Origin: Reyranella aquatilis
Lineage (GTDB): Bacteria; Pseudomonadota; Alphaproteobacteria; Reyranellales; Reyranellaceae
Length of the DNA: 64,000 nucleotides
Direction: 5' to 3'
Assembly: GCF_020880995.1 (NCBI RefSeq)
Contig: NZ_JAJISD010000014.1
Span: 62,001 to 126,000 of the forward strand
The notes below the pieces were generated by a model. It saw only the letters and a list, made by a program, of their open reading frames with translations. It searched no databases and was not told the origin of the DNA. Below, one piece after another: positions 16,740 through 27,418 of the stretch; the stretch's first letter is position 1, and each line of letters begins with the position of its first letter. The translations under genes and the position numbers were made by a program.

Positions 16740-17165
16740 TCAGATCAGCGGCCCAAGGTTCTCGGCGAAGGCATTGAGCGCGACCATCGCCAGTGCCAGC
16801 GCCACGGCGGCCCAGAAGCGCCAGGTCAGGAAGATCCAGACGCCGAGCTTGGCCGGTGCCTCCGACGCCTGCTCGGGCAGCGTGTCGATCATGCGATGCG
16901 CGGTTCCTTGGGCGTCGCCCTCGGCCCAATGCGTATCCGGCAGCTTCGTGAAGGTGTCGGCCAGCGAACGCGCCGCGTCGCCGCGCGGCAGCCGCGCGAG
17001 GCGGGCCGCTTCCTGCCATGGATCTACGCCCACCCGCGACAGCGCCGTCAGGATGGTGATGTCCTCGCCACGGTTGCTGGCCTCGGGCGTCTCGGTGCCG
17101 ACCACGGTGAAGAGAAAGGGCGTGTAGCGCGCACGGCTCAGGGAATAGTCGGGACGGACGGTCAT
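16740..17165 (-). CDS. RPxYSL-family C-terminally anchored membrane protein, copy 1
   Basis: This 141-residue protein starts at MTVRPDYSLSRARYTPFLF; an AAGGAA ribosome-binding site precedes the ATG at 17165. The N-terminal half is soluble (ITILTALSRVGVDPWQEAAR, then LARLPRGDAARSLADTF) and one membrane helix lies near the C-terminus (FWAAVALALAMVALNAF). It is paralogous to the gene at 18450-19001, and both flank and point away from or into the same depolymerase region. The family is seen in rhizobial-type genomes but I know no assigned function. Confidence 0.72.
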   Translation of the reverse strand: MTVRPDYSLSRARYTPFLFTVVGTETPEASNRGEDITILTALSRVGVDPWQEAARLARLPRGDAARSLADTFTKLPDTHWAEGDAQGTAHRMIDTLPEQASEAPAKLGVWIFLTWRFWAAVALALAMVALNAFAENLGPLI

Positions 17166-17474
17166 GGGATTCCTTGGATTGCGAACACCAAGGAGCCGGG
17201 CGACGGCCCTCACCGGAGCATGCAACAGATCAGACGGATGGGAGCGCGATCGCGGTCCGCGCCCATCCTACATGGGGACGAGGGACGCTCACGGCCAGTT
17301 CTTTGTGCGCCCGCTGCCCGTTCATGCGCGGCGCGCGCGACGGGCCGATGCGCGAGAACACCCGGGAAGCCGATGGGAACTCCAGCGCCATCGGAACAGT
17401 TACCACCACGATGTCTGTTCGGGGACACGCCTTCTTCGAAGAGTTCTTTCCAAAAGCGTAAAGCGAGTACCCCG

Positions 17475-18422
17475 ATGCTGTTCCCGCAGATGCTGTTTCC
17501 GTTCATCGACCTGTTTGCGGCTCCGCCGCGCGCACCCGCGATCGCCCTCGTCCCGCCCGCTCAGCAAGCCGCGCCATCGTTCGACTATCACACCGTGCGG
17601 AGCGCGGGCGGCGGCCGCCGGTTCAGGCTCTACGTCCCCGCCGGCCTTCGTGGCCAGCCGGTGCCGCTGATCGTCATGCTGCACGGCTGCTCGCAGTCGC
17701 CGGAGGATTTCGCGGCGGGCACGCGCATGAACGTGCTTGCCGAGGCGCACGGTTTCCTCGTCGCCTTTCCCGAGCAGCCCAAGTCGGCGAACCCCAACAA
17801 GTGCTGGAACTGGTTCAATGCCGGCGACCAGGGCCGGGACGCGGGCGAGCCGCAGATGATCGCCGACCTCACGCGACAAATCGTGTTCGATCATGCCGTC
17901 GACCCGGCGCGCATCTACGTGGCGGGCCTCTCGGCTGGCGGCGCGGCGGCGGCGATCATGGGCGCCACCTATCCCGATCTCTATGCCGCGGTCGGCATCC
18001 ATTCCGGCCTGGCCTGCGGCGCCGCGCGCGACATCCCGGGCGCCTTCTCCGCCATGCGCAGCGGCGCGCCGGCCGCGCCCACGCTCGCGCACAACGAACG
18101 GATCGTTCCGACCATCGTCTTTCACGGCGACCGCGACAGGACGGTCAGCCCGGTCAACGGCGACCAGGCGAGCGAACAGGCGTCGGGCGGACCGGGCGGA
18201 CGCACGGACGTCTCGCGCGGGCTCTCCGCGCAGGGCGTCGCCTACACACGCACCGTCCGCCACGACGCGCGCGATCACTCGATCGGCGAGTACTGGTTGC
18301 TGGAGGGGATGGGCCATGCCTGGTCGGGCGGCAGCGCAGACGGATCGTTCACCGATCCGAAGGGCCCCGATGCCAGCGCCGAGTTCGTGCGCTTCTTCCT
18401 GCGGCACCGCCTGCCGGCCTGA
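17475..18422 (+). CDS. PHB depolymerase-family esterase
   Basis: This 315-residue alpha/beta hydrolase has the oxyanion-hole motif LIVMLHGCSQSPEDFAAGT, the nucleophile elbow GLSAGGAAAA (G-x-S-x-G), FHGDRDRTV with the probable catalytic Asp, and GMGHAWSGG with the catalytic His. These define the PHB depolymerase/feruloyl esterase-like family with the type 1 catalytic domain. The N-terminus (MLFPQMLFPFIDLFAAPP) is not a clear signal peptide, so location is uncertain. The start at 17475 is chosen because the longer open frame upstream runs antisense through the neighbouring gene. Substrate could be short polyhydroxyalkanoates or aryl esters; this cannot be settled from sequence. Confidence 0.85.
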   Translation: MLFPQMLFPFIDLFAAPPRAPAIALVPPAQQAAPSFDYHTVRSAGGGRRFRLYVPAGLRGQPVPLIVMLHGCSQSPEDFAAGTRMNVLAEAHGFLVAFPEQPKSANPNKCWNWFNAGDQGRDAGEPQMIADLTRQIVFDHAVDPARIYVAGLSAGGAAAAIMGATYPDLYAAVGIHSGLACGAARDIPGAFSAMRSGAPAAPTLAHNERIVPTIVFHGDRDRTVSPVNGDQASEQASGGPGGRTDVSRGLSAQGVAYTRTVRHDARDHSIGEYWLLEGMGHAWSGGSADGSFTDPKGPDASAEFVRFFLRHRLPA

Positions 18423-18449
18423 GCCGCGCGCGGCGGCGACGCCGAAGCA

Positions 18450-19001
18450 TCACGGCGTCGAGGAAGCGGGCGGCGGCGACACGCGCTCGTAGGAATCGAA
18501 ACTGTTGCCGGGCGTCAGCGCCAGGATCAGGAAATAGAAGGCGAGTCCCAGCCCGGCCCATATCAGCCAGAAGGTCAAACCGGTTTTCGCGGCCGGCGCT
18601 TTCGCCTCGACCGGCGGCTTCGCGACCGGAGCCGCCTTAACCGCACGGCCGGGCCGGGCGACGGCGAGCGAAGCGACGCGCGCCTCCTCGGTCTGCGGCA
18701 CCGCCGCGACGACACCCGCCGGCAGCAGCGCGACCAATCGCGACGCGATCGCGCCTCCCGCTTCCGGCGATGCCGCGAAGGCACCGGCTGGCAGGCGCGC
18801 GATTGTATCAGCCAGCGCCTGCGCAGCGGCCTCGCGCGGCAGCGCCGCGAGACGCTCTGCCTCCTGCCACGGATCGATGCCGAGCCGCGACAGCGCGGAC
18901 AGGACGGTGATCTCCGTCCCGCCCTCGCCCGGGCCCAGAGAGCCGAACAGGAAGTCGTTGTAGGCCGAATGGCCGAGCGAATATTCCGGACGCAGGGTCA
19001 T
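18450..19001 (-). CDS. RPxYSL-family C-terminally anchored membrane protein, copy 2
   Basis: This 183-residue paralogue of 16740-17165 starts MTLRPEYSLGHSAYNDFLFG, with an AGAGG site before the ATG at 19001. It shares ITVLSALSRLGIDPWQEAERLAALP with copy 1, then has an Ala/Pro/Lys-rich linker (residues about 115-145) absent from copy 1, and a single membrane helix (LTFWLIWAGLGLAFYFLILAL) near the end. The arrangement suggests a cytoplasmic head tethered to the inner membrane. The function is unknown. It is convergent with the depolymerase gene. Confidence 0.75.
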   Translation of the reverse strand: MTLRPEYSLGHSAYNDFLFGSLGPGEGGTEITVLSALSRLGIDPWQEAERLAALPREAAAQALADTIARLPAGAFAASPEAGGAIASRLVALLPAGVVAAVPQTEEARVASLAVARPGRAVKAAPVAKPPVEAKAPAAKTGLTFWLIWAGLGLAFYFLILALTPGNSFDSYERVSPPPASSTP

Positions 19002-19138
19002 GGGACCTCTCGGTTGGGGTTTGCCGGATCGTGTGCGCGCCCCGGAGCGACGTGAGTTCGGATTCGGCAAGTGTCACCGTCGTGTCTGGATCACGCTTCG
19101 CGCCGCGCACGACGGTGAAGGTCCCTGGCCCGGGCCAC

Positions 19139-19159
19139 GTCCGGTCGATCCGACCGGAC
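19139..19159 (-). terminator. Hairpin just downstream of groEL
   Basis: GTCCGGTCG-ATC-CGACCGGAC is a perfect nine-base-pair stem with a three-base loop, 12 bases past the groEL stop on the minus strand. No T-run follows, so it may act as a processing or 3'-end stabilising hairpin rather than a classic terminator. Confidence 0.5.
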
Positions 19160-19170
19160 GACGCCCCGCG

Positions 19171-20820
<1,650 letters not shown>

Positions 20821-21013
20821 GGATTTTCCCCGGGAGGTGTTCTGAAAATGGCTCGGCCTGGACGTCGAACGGACGTGCAGGCCTGTTCGGGCCGCGGTGC
20901 GGCGCGTTCCCCCAAGATGGGGATGCGACCGTGCAAAAGCCAGCGATTAATCGGACGGGCTATGTCTGAAAGGCTACATTGCGGGCTCGGGGGTCACTAT
21001 CGCAGGAGACTCC

Positions 21014-21667
21014 ATGTCCAAGAAAGCAGCAGACCGCTTCGATCCCAAGGCTTTCCTGGCCACGGTGAGCCGCGGCCGCACGGTGGCGGAGCATCGCAAG
21101 AACGGCGTGATCTTCCGGCAGACCATGCCGGCGGATGCGGTGTTCTACGTCATGCGCGGCCGCGTGAAGATGGTCGTCACGTCCAAGCAGGGCAAGGAAG
21201 CCGTGGTCGGGATCATGGGTGCCGGCGAGTTCTTCGGCGAAGGCTGCCTGATCGGCCAGCCGCTCCGGCTGGCGACGGCCAAGGCTCTCGTCGATTGCGA
21301 GGTCATGCGGGTCGACAAGACCGAAATGATGCGCGTGCTGCACGAGGAGCCGGCGTTCGGCGAGCTGTTCATGAGGCATCTGCTGACGCGCAACAGCCGG
21401 GTCGAGGAGGACCTGGTCGACCAGCTGTTCAATTCCAGCGAGAAACGTCTGGCACGCACGCTTCTGCTGCTGGCGAACTTCGGCAAGGAAGGCGGACCGC
21501 AGCCGATCACCACGAAGATCAGCCAGGAGACGCTGGCCGAGATCATCGGCACGACGCGACCGCGGGTCAGCCATTTCATGAATAAGTTCAGGAAGCTGGG
21601 CTTCATCGAGTATAACGGCCACCTGCAGGTCCACAGCTCGCTGCTCTCCGTGCTGCTGCAGGATTAG
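21014..21667 (+). CDS. Crp/Fnr-family transcriptional regulator
   Basis: This is a 217-residue protein. Residues about 25-140 form the cyclic-nucleotide-binding-like beta roll (GVIFRQTMPADAVFYVMRGR, GEFFGEGCLIGQPLR), and residues 165-200 the helix-turn-helix (ISQETLAEIIGTTRPRVSHF). The N-terminal four-cysteine motif of oxygen-sensing FNR is absent, so this is not an Fe-S FNR; the effector is unknown. An AGGAG site precedes the ATG. It stands divergent from groEL, whose promoter it might share, and upstream of a histidine kinase on the same strand. Confidence 0.9.
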   Translation: MSKKAADRFDPKAFLATVSRGRTVAEHRKNGVIFRQTMPADAVFYVMRGRVKMVVTSKQGKEAVVGIMGAGEFFGEGCLIGQPLRLATAKALVDCEVMRVDKTEMMRVLHEEPAFGELFMRHLLTRNSRVEEDLVDQLFNSSEKRLARTLLLLANFGKEGGPQPITTKISQETLAEIIGTTRPRVSHFMNKFRKLGFIEYNGHLQVHSSLLSVLLQD

Positions 21668-21801
21668 CCAGGTGGAAGACGGGCTGGGTCCCGGTCATCC
21701 TGATCAGTATTGGACAGACTCGGGTGGCGGCACGGCCTAAGGTCTAGGTGCGTCGCGGCAGGGGACTTCATTCCCGCGATGTTCGCCGGGGGGCGCATTT
21801 C

Positions 21802-22896
21802 ATGCTGCATCTCGTACCGCCCACGCAGGGCCCGACGTCGCACGACGGTTCCTTGGACCCGGCGCTCCGTTCCGGCATTGAGGCCGCGCGCCTCGCGGCA
21901 GTCGAACGCTACGGCATCCTCGACACGCCGCCTGAGCCCGCCTTCGACCATATCACCGCGCTGGCCGCCGAACTCTTCAGCGCCCCGATCGCCGTGCTGG
22001 GCTTCATCGGCACCGACCGTGTCTTCTTCAAGTCGCATCACGGGCTCGACGCGACGCAGGCCGGCCGCGGTGCCGATCCGGCCGCGCCGGTCATGACGCC
22101 GTGGCTGCGCACCCAGTTCGCCAACGGCTTCCATGCCGGCGTGCCGCTGCACTGTGCGGACGGATACGAGATCGGCACGCTGTGCGTGATCGACCGCCGC
22201 TCGCGCCGCATCGACGAGCAGCAGATGCGCCGGCTCCGCGCGCTGGGCGGCGTGGTGACCGACATGCTGACGATGCGGCTCTCCGCGCGCCGCGCACTGG
22301 CGCAGGCCGAGATGACAAGCCACGAGGTCGATCACCGGGCGATGAACAGCCTGCAGTTCGTGGCCAGCCTGCTGCAGTTGCAGAGCCGCGCCGCCGTCCT
22401 GCCCGAGACAGCGCAGCAGTTGCGCGCGGCGGCCAATCGCGTGCTGGCGGTGGCGCGCGTCCATCGCACCTTCACCACGATCGGCAAGACCGACCGCGTG
22501 CCGATCCTCGACCATCTGCGCACCCTCTGCGCGGAACTGTCGAGCAGTCTTGGCAGCGAGATCCGGCTGGAGAGCCACGACGAGGTCGAGGTGTCCAAGG
22601 CGCAGGTCCTGTCGATCGGCCTGATCGTGAACGAGCTGGTCACCAACGCCCGCAAGCATGCCGGCGATCCAATCAGCGTCATGTTTCGGCGCATCGACCC
22701 GACGCAGCACCAGCTCTGCGTGCTCGACAGCGGGCCGGGCCTCCCGACCGGGTTCGTCCCCACCGATTCGGCGGTCAATGGCCTCGGCATGAAGGTGGTG
22801 AACGCGCTGGCAGCCCAGCTCGCCGGTACTCTCACCGCCACCAACCATCCCACGGGCCACGGCGCCCGCTTCACGGTCACCTTCCCGGTCGCCTGA
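21802..22896 (+). CDS. GAF-domain sensor histidine kinase (HisKA_2/HWE-like)
   Basis: This 364-residue cytoplasmic kinase starts at MLHLVPPTQGPTSHDG. A GAF domain spans about residues 25-180 (LAAVERYGILDTPPEPAFD, a start common to this GAF group, and GYEIGTLCVIDRRSR). The dimerisation helix HEVDHRAMNSLQFVASLLQL carries the phospho-acceptor His, followed by the N box GLIVNELVTNARKHAGDP and G boxes LDSGPGLPTG and GLGMKVVNALAAQLAG. No response regulator adjoins; the single-domain receivers at 35276 and 37018 are possible partners but distant. The ligand sensed by the GAF domain cannot be told. Confidence 0.88.
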   Translation: MLHLVPPTQGPTSHDGSLDPALRSGIEAARLAAVERYGILDTPPEPAFDHITALAAELFSAPIAVLGFIGTDRVFFKSHHGLDATQAGRGADPAAPVMTPWLRTQFANGFHAGVPLHCADGYEIGTLCVIDRRSRRIDEQQMRRLRALGGVVTDMLTMRLSARRALAQAEMTSHEVDHRAMNSLQFVASLLQLQSRAAVLPETAQQLRAAANRVLAVARVHRTFTTIGKTDRVPILDHLRTLCAELSSSLGSEIRLESHDEVEVSKAQVLSIGLIVNELVTNARKHAGDPISVMFRRIDPTQHQLCVLDSGPGLPTGFVPTDSAVNGLGMKVVNALAAQLAGTLTATNHPTGHGARFTVTFPVA

Positions 22897-23002
22897 CGAC
22901 ACCCGGTGCCGATCCACGCGCCGTCACCGCGGCGCGCTCCCGGCCTCCCTCGTCCAATTGGCAGCTACGCCGCCCGGGCAGAGGGCAAAGCCGGCGCCGG
23001 GT

Positions 23003-24058
23003 TCAGCCGGCCGGGTCGCGGTGGCGGGCGACGGAAGGGCCGCGTTCGTACCAGCCCTTGCTCGCGTTCACGATCTTCACCACCGAGAGCATGACGGGCA
23101 CCTCGATCAGCACGCCAACCACGGTGGCAAGTGCGGCGCCGGACGAGAAGCCGAACAGGCCGATGGCGGCGGCGACCGCGAGTTCGAAGAAGTTGCTGGC
23201 GCCGATCAGCGCCGAGGGCGCGGCGACGCAATGCTGCTCGCCTGCGGCGCGGTTCAGCAGATAGGCCAGGCCTGAGTTGAAATAGACCTGGATCAGGATC
23301 GGCACCGCCAGCAGCGCGATGATCAGCGGCTGGGTGATGATTTGCTCGCCCTGGAAGCCGAACAGCAGCACCAGCGTCGCCAGCAACGCCACCAAAGAAG
23401 CGGGTTGCAGGCGCGCCAATAGACGCGCCAGCCCCGCCGGCCCGCCTTGGGCCAGCGCCCAGCGACGCACCAGCTGCGCCAGCACGACCGGAACCAGGAT
23501 GTAGAGCACGACCGACAGGATCAGCGTCTGCCACGGCACGACGATGGCGGAGAGGCCGAGCAGCAGACCCACGATCGGCGCGAAGGCCACGAGCATGATC
23601 GCGTCGTTCAGCGCCACCTGCGTCAGCGTGAAGTCGGGCTCGCCGTCCGAGAGGTTGCTCCACACGAACACCATCGCGGTGCAGGGCGCCGCCGCCAGCA
23701 GGATGAGGCCCGCGACGTAGCTGTCGATCTGGTCGGCCGGCAGCCACGGCCGGAACAGATGGCCGATGAACAGCCAGCCCAGCGCCGCCATCGAGAAAGG
23801 CTTCACCGCCCAGTTGATGAAGAGGGTGACGCCGATCCCGCGCCAGTGCCGGCGCACCTCGGCGATGGCCGTGAAGTCGACCTTGACCAGCATCGGCACG
23901 ATCATCAGCCAGATAAGCGCCGCGACCGGCAGGTTCACATGCGCCACCTCGGCCGCGCCGACGGCGTGGAACGCCTGCGGGAACAGATGCCCCAGCCCGA
24001 TGCCCACGACGATGCAGGCGGCGACCCAAAGGGTCAGGTAACGCTCGAAAAGGGACAT
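23003..24058 (-). CDS. acr3: Arsenite efflux permease, ACR3 family
   Basis: This 351-residue inner-membrane protein has about ten hydrophobic spans, starting MSLFERYLTLWVAACIVVGI. Segments such as LIWLMIVPMLVKVDF, LFINWAVKPFSMAALGWLF, LILLAAAPCTAMVFVWSNLS (with the conserved Cys of the family) and ALIGASNFFELAVAAAIGLF identify ACR3 arsenite transporters. It extrudes As(III), driven by the proton gradient, possibly helped by ArsA encoded further along. It is transcribed divergently from the ArsR-ArsC fusion, so both are probably controlled from the 100-base region between them. Confidence 0.95.
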   Translation of the reverse strand: MSLFERYLTLWVAACIVVGIGLGHLFPQAFHAVGAAEVAHVNLPVAALIWLMIVPMLVKVDFTAIAEVRRHWRGIGVTLFINWAVKPFSMAALGWLFIGHLFRPWLPADQIDSYVAGLILLAAAPCTAMVFVWSNLSDGEPDFTLTQVALNDAIMLVAFAPIVGLLLGLSAIVVPWQTLILSVVLYILVPVVLAQLVRRWALAQGGPAGLARLLARLQPASLVALLATLVLLFGFQGEQIITQPLIIALLAVPILIQVYFNSGLAYLLNRAAGEQHCVAAPSALIGASNFFELAVAAAIGLFGFSSGAALATVVGVLIEVPVMLSVVKIVNASKGWYERGPSVARHRDPAG

Positions 24059-24156
24059 CCAGCCGTCTCCCGCTCCCCCGCCCGGCCGTTTGCCCGTCGA
24101 CTCCCGCCGGGCGGCCGCGTAATACGTATGTCACACATTTGGACTATTCGAGAACT

Positions 24157-25005
24157 ATGGAATCGTCTGACGTAGCTGCCGGATTTGCCGCCCTTTCGCA
24201 AGAGACCCGCCTCAACCTGATGCGGCTTCTGGCGAGCAAGGGGGCGTCCGGCATGGCGGCCGGCGAACTCGCCAGTGCCCTGGGTCAGGTGCCCTCGACG
24301 CTGTCGTTCCATCTGGCCGCTCTCGAACAGTCCGGCCTCATCCAGTCCACCCGGCAGAGCCGCAACATCATCTATGCGGTCCGCTTCGCCGGCCTGCGCG
24401 CGCTCTTCAGCTTCCTGACCGAGACGTGCTGTGGCGGACGACCGGACCTCTGTGGCGACCTGGCGCGACTCCTCCCCGAGGATCAACCCGAGGTTCACAT
24501 GACTCCCGCCTTCAACGTCCTCTTCCTCTGCACGCACAACTCCGCCCGCTCCCTGATGGCCGAGGCGATCCTCGGCCAGGTCGGCAAGGGCCGGTTCAAC
24601 GCCTACTCGGCTGGCTCCGATCCGGCACGCCAGCCGATGCAGGAGGTGCTAGCCCGGCTGAAGACGCTCGGTCACGACACCGCGGGCCTGCGCTGCAAGT
24701 CGTGGGACGAGTTTACCGGCCCAGATGCGCCGCGCATGGATTTCGTCATCACGCTCTGCGACATCCTGCAGGGCCAGCACTGTCCCGACTTCGGCGAGCG
24801 GCCGGTGACGGGCGCGTGGCCGCTGCCCGATCCCGCCAAGTTCATGGGCTCGGAGATCGAGCGCGCGACCATGATCAACGAGCTCTACGGCATGATCCGC
24901 CGGCGCCTCGAGATCTTCGTCAACCTGCCCTATGCCTCGCTCGACCGGATGGCGCTGAAGAAGCGTCTCGACGAGATCGGCGATACCGCCCGCGTGCCGG
25001 CCTGA
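24157..25005 (+). CDS. ArsR-type repressor fused to LMW-phosphatase-type arsenate reductase
   Basis: This 282-residue two-domain protein has an ArsR winged-helix domain at residues 1-95 (FAALSQETRLNLMRLLASKG, VPSTLSFHLAALEQSGLI), a thiol cluster TCCGGRPDLC likely to bind As(III) at about 90-99, then ArsC at 115-282. The ArsC domain has the P-loop LFLCTHNSARS (catalytic C125) and further cysteines in TLCDILQGQHC. An in-frame ATG at 24499, preceded by GAGG, would start a standalone reductase. It thus combines As(III)-sensing repression with As(V) reduction; such fusions are known in ars operons. The first codon could also be a TTG at 24139. It heads an operon with GAPDH and arsJ. Confidence 0.92.
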   Translation: MESSDVAAGFAALSQETRLNLMRLLASKGASGMAAGELASALGQVPSTLSFHLAALEQSGLIQSTRQSRNIIYAVRFAGLRALFSFLTETCCGGRPDLCGDLARLLPEDQPEVHMTPAFNVLFLCTHNSARSLMAEAILGQVGKGRFNAYSAGSDPARQPMQEVLARLKTLGHDTAGLRCKSWDEFTGPDAPRMDFVITLCDILQGQHCPDFGERPVTGAWPLPDPAKFMGSEIERATMINELYGMIRRRLEIFVNLPYASLDRMALKKRLDEIGDTARVPA

Positions 25006-25018
25006 GGCGGAGACGGCG

Positions 25019-26062
25019 ATGAAGATCGGCATCAACGGCATGGGCCGCATGGGGCGCCTCGCGCTGCGCGCGGCGCTGGGCGGCATCCCTCGCCCCGCCG
25101 ACGATCCGCGGCGCGACAACCGTCTCGAGGTCGTGCATCTCAACGAGATCAAGGGCGGCGTCGAGGCGACGGCGCATCTGCTGGAGTTCGACAGCATGCA
25201 CGGCCGCTGGCAAACCTCGTTCGAGGTCGATCGCGATCGTGGCCTCGCGGTCGGCGGCACCTATCTGGGCTTCAGCGCGGCGGCCGCGCCGGGCGACGTC
25301 GCCTGGGGCGATCTCGGCTGCGAGATGGTGCTGGAATGCACCGGAAAGTTCCTGAAGCCCGAGCAGCTCCAGGCCTATTTCGACCGCGGCGTGAAGAAGG
25401 TGATCGTGGCCGCGCCGGTCAAGGACGAGCGCGCGCTGAACGTCGTGGTCGGCGTCAACGACCGGCTCTACGAGCCCGACCGGCACCATCTGCTGACGGC
25501 GGCTTCCTGTACGACCAACTGTCTCGCGCCCGTGGTCAAGGTCGTGCACGAGCAGATCGGCATCCGGCACGGACAGATCACGACCATCCATGCGCCGACC
25601 AACACCAACGTTGTGGTCGATGCGCCGCACAAGGACCTGCGCCGCGCGCGCTCGGCCCTGCTGTCGCTGCAGCCGACGACAACGGGCAGCGCCACGGCGA
25701 TCACCGTCATCTATCCAGAGCTGAAGGGAAAGCTGAACGGCCATGCGGTGCGCGCGCCGGTACTGAACGCCAGCCTCACCGACTGCGTGTTCGAACTCTC
25801 GCGCGCCACCAGCGAAGAAGAGGTCAACGATCTCTTCCGCGCCGCGGCCCGCGGACCGCTGGCCGGCATCCTGGGCTTCGAGGCGCGTCCCCTCGTCTCG
25901 GCCGACTATTGCAACGACACGCGCAGCTCGATCGTCGACGGGCCCAGCACGATGGTGACCGACGGCACGCTGCTCAAGGTCTATGCCTGGTACGACAACG
26001 AGGTCGGCTATGTCTGCCGCATGGTCGACCTCGCCCGCCAGGTGATCGACGCGGGCCGGTGA
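25019..26062 (+). CDS. ArsJ-associated glyceraldehyde-3-phosphate dehydrogenase
   Basis: This 347-residue enzyme has an N-terminal Rossmann fold (KIGINGMGRMGRLALRAALG) and the catalytic Cys in AASCTTNCLAPVVKV. NTRSSIVDGPS and WYDNEVGYVCRMVDL match GAPDH. Placed between an arsenate reductase and arsJ, it belongs to the arsenate-resistance branch in which GAPDH makes 1-arseno-3-phosphoglycerate from glyceraldehyde-3-phosphate and As(V), and ArsJ exports it. Its stop overlaps the arsJ start (TGATG), which ensures co-translation. It is not expected to be the glycolytic copy. Confidence 0.95.
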   Translation: MKIGINGMGRMGRLALRAALGGIPRPADDPRRDNRLEVVHLNEIKGGVEATAHLLEFDSMHGRWQTSFEVDRDRGLAVGGTYLGFSAAAAPGDVAWGDLGCEMVLECTGKFLKPEQLQAYFDRGVKKVIVAAPVKDERALNVVVGVNDRLYEPDRHHLLTAASCTTNCLAPVVKVVHEQIGIRHGQITTIHAPTNTNVVVDAPHKDLRRARSALLSLQPTTTGSATAITVIYPELKGKLNGHAVRAPVLNASLTDCVFELSRATSEEEVNDLFRAAARGPLAGILGFEARPLVSADYCNDTRSSIVDGPSTMVTDGTLLKVYAWYDNEVGYVCRMVDLARQVIDAGR

Positions 26063-27297
26063 TGGCAACGTCGGCGCGCAACTACCTTGTCGTCACGGCC
26101 TCCTACTGGGGCTTCACGCTGGTCGACGGCGCGCTGCGCATGCTGGTGCTGCTGCACTTCTTCAAGCTGGGCTACTCGCCCTTCACGCTGGCCTTCCTGT
26201 TTCTGCTCTACGAGTTCGCGGGCATCGTCGCCAATCTCGCGGGCGGCTGGCTGGCGACGCGCTTCGGCATCCCGCGCATGCTGATGACGGGCCAGGTGTT
26301 GCAGATCGCGAGCCTGCTATTGCTCTCGGCGCTCGATCCGGCCTGGACCGCCCTCGTCTCCATCGCCTGGGTGGTCGCGGCACAAGGCATCGCGGGACTG
26401 GCCAAGGACTTCACCAAGACGGCCTCCAAATCAGCCATCAAGGCGACGGCCGGCGACGGCGCGGGGCGTCTCTTCAAATGGGTGGCATGGTTCACCGGCT
26501 CGAAGAACGCGATGAAGGGCATCGGCTTCTTCCTGGGCGGGCTGCTGCTCGACGCGGTGGGCTTCCGGCCCGCGCTCTGGCTCATGGCGGGGCTGCTGCT
26601 GGTCGTGCTCGTCGCCGGGCTGCTCCTGCTGCCGCGCGAGCTTGGCAAGGCCAAGGCCTCGAAGTCGATGCGCGAACTGTTCGCCAAGTCGGCCGGCGTG
26701 AACCTGCTGGCGGCGGCGCGCATCTTCCTGTTCGGCGCGCGAGACGTCTGGTTCGTCGTCGGCCTGCCGGTGTTCCTCTACGCTTCGGGCTGGCGCTTCG
26801 TGGAAGTGGGCGCCTTCCTCGCCGCCTGGACGATCGCCTATGGCGGGCTGCAGGCCGTGGCGCCCGCGCTCGTGATGCGCAGCGCCGACGGTCTCAGCCG
26901 CGAAGTGCCCGGCGCGCGCCTGTGGGCGGGCCTCCTGCTCGCCGTGCCGCTGGCGATCGCCCTGCTGCTCGCCGAGCCGACGGGACTGCGGCCCGACCTC
27001 GTCGTCACAGCGGGGCTCGCGCTGTTCGCGCTGCCTTTCGCGGTCAACTCCTCGCTGCACTCCTACCTGATCCTGGCCTATGCCGGCTCGGAGAAGGCCG
27101 CCGAGGACGTCGGCTTCTACTATGCCGCCAACGCCGCCGGCCGGTTGGCCGGCACGCTGCTGTCGGGACTCTTCTATCAATGGGGCGGGATCGCGGGCTG
27201 CCTCCTCGCCTCGGCGGCGATGCTGCTGGCCTGCTGGATCGTCACCTTCCTATTGCCGTCCCGGCGCGCCGACGTGCCCGGCCCGCGAACGGCCTGA
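26062..27297 (+). CDS. arsJ: Organoarsenical efflux MFS transporter ArsJ
   Basis: This 411-residue major-facilitator protein has about 11-12 membrane spans. The N-terminus NYLVVTASYWGFTLVDGALR, the motif LYEFAGIVANLAGGWLATRFG, and GSKNAMKGIGFFLGGLLLD are typical of ArsJ. It exports 1-arseno-3-phosphoglycerate made by the adjacent GAPDH, giving resistance to arsenate. The ATG at 26062 overlaps the GAPDH stop by one base. With the ACR3 route, the island has two separate arsenic export pathways. Confidence 0.93.
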   Translation: MATSARNYLVVTASYWGFTLVDGALRMLVLLHFFKLGYSPFTLAFLFLLYEFAGIVANLAGGWLATRFGIPRMLMTGQVLQIASLLLLSALDPAWTALVSIAWVVAAQGIAGLAKDFTKTASKSAIKATAGDGAGRLFKWVAWFTGSKNAMKGIGFFLGGLLLDAVGFRPALWLMAGLLLVVLVAGLLLLPRELGKAKASKSMRELFAKSAGVNLLAAARIFLFGARDVWFVVGLPVFLYASGWRFVEVGAFLAAWTIAYGGLQAVAPALVMRSADGLSREVPGARLWAGLLLAVPLAIALLLAEPTGLRPDLVVTAGLALFALPFAVNSSLHSYLILAYAGSEKAAEDVGFYYAANAAGRLAGTLLSGLFYQWGGIAGCLLASAAMLLACWIVTFLLPSRRADVPGPRTA

Positions 27298-27322
27298 CGC
27301 CCGTCGCACCCCTCACCGCACT

Positions 27323-27342
27323 GCCTTGCGCTGGCGCAAGGC
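27323..27342 (+). terminator. Hairpin between arsJ and arsA
   Basis: GCCTTGCG-CTGG-CGCAAGGC is a perfect eight-base-pair stem in the 121-base arsJ-arsA gap. There is no T-run; it may reduce read-through or stabilise the upstream transcript, giving arsA a different expression level. Confidence 0.4.
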
Positions 27343-27418
27343 GGTCGTGCGACTGATGTGTTCCAAGGCGCGATTGTCATGGGCCTTCCGGCAGGCCGTT
27401 CACGCTCGGAGCCAACAC

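Noticed and set aside
20821..21013. Possible CIRCE or RpoH site upstream of groEL
   Set aside because: A CAAG at 20913-20916 gives a -35-like CTTG on the minus strand, but no fitting -10 is at the right distance, and no TTAGCACTC/GAGTGCTAA repeat is present.
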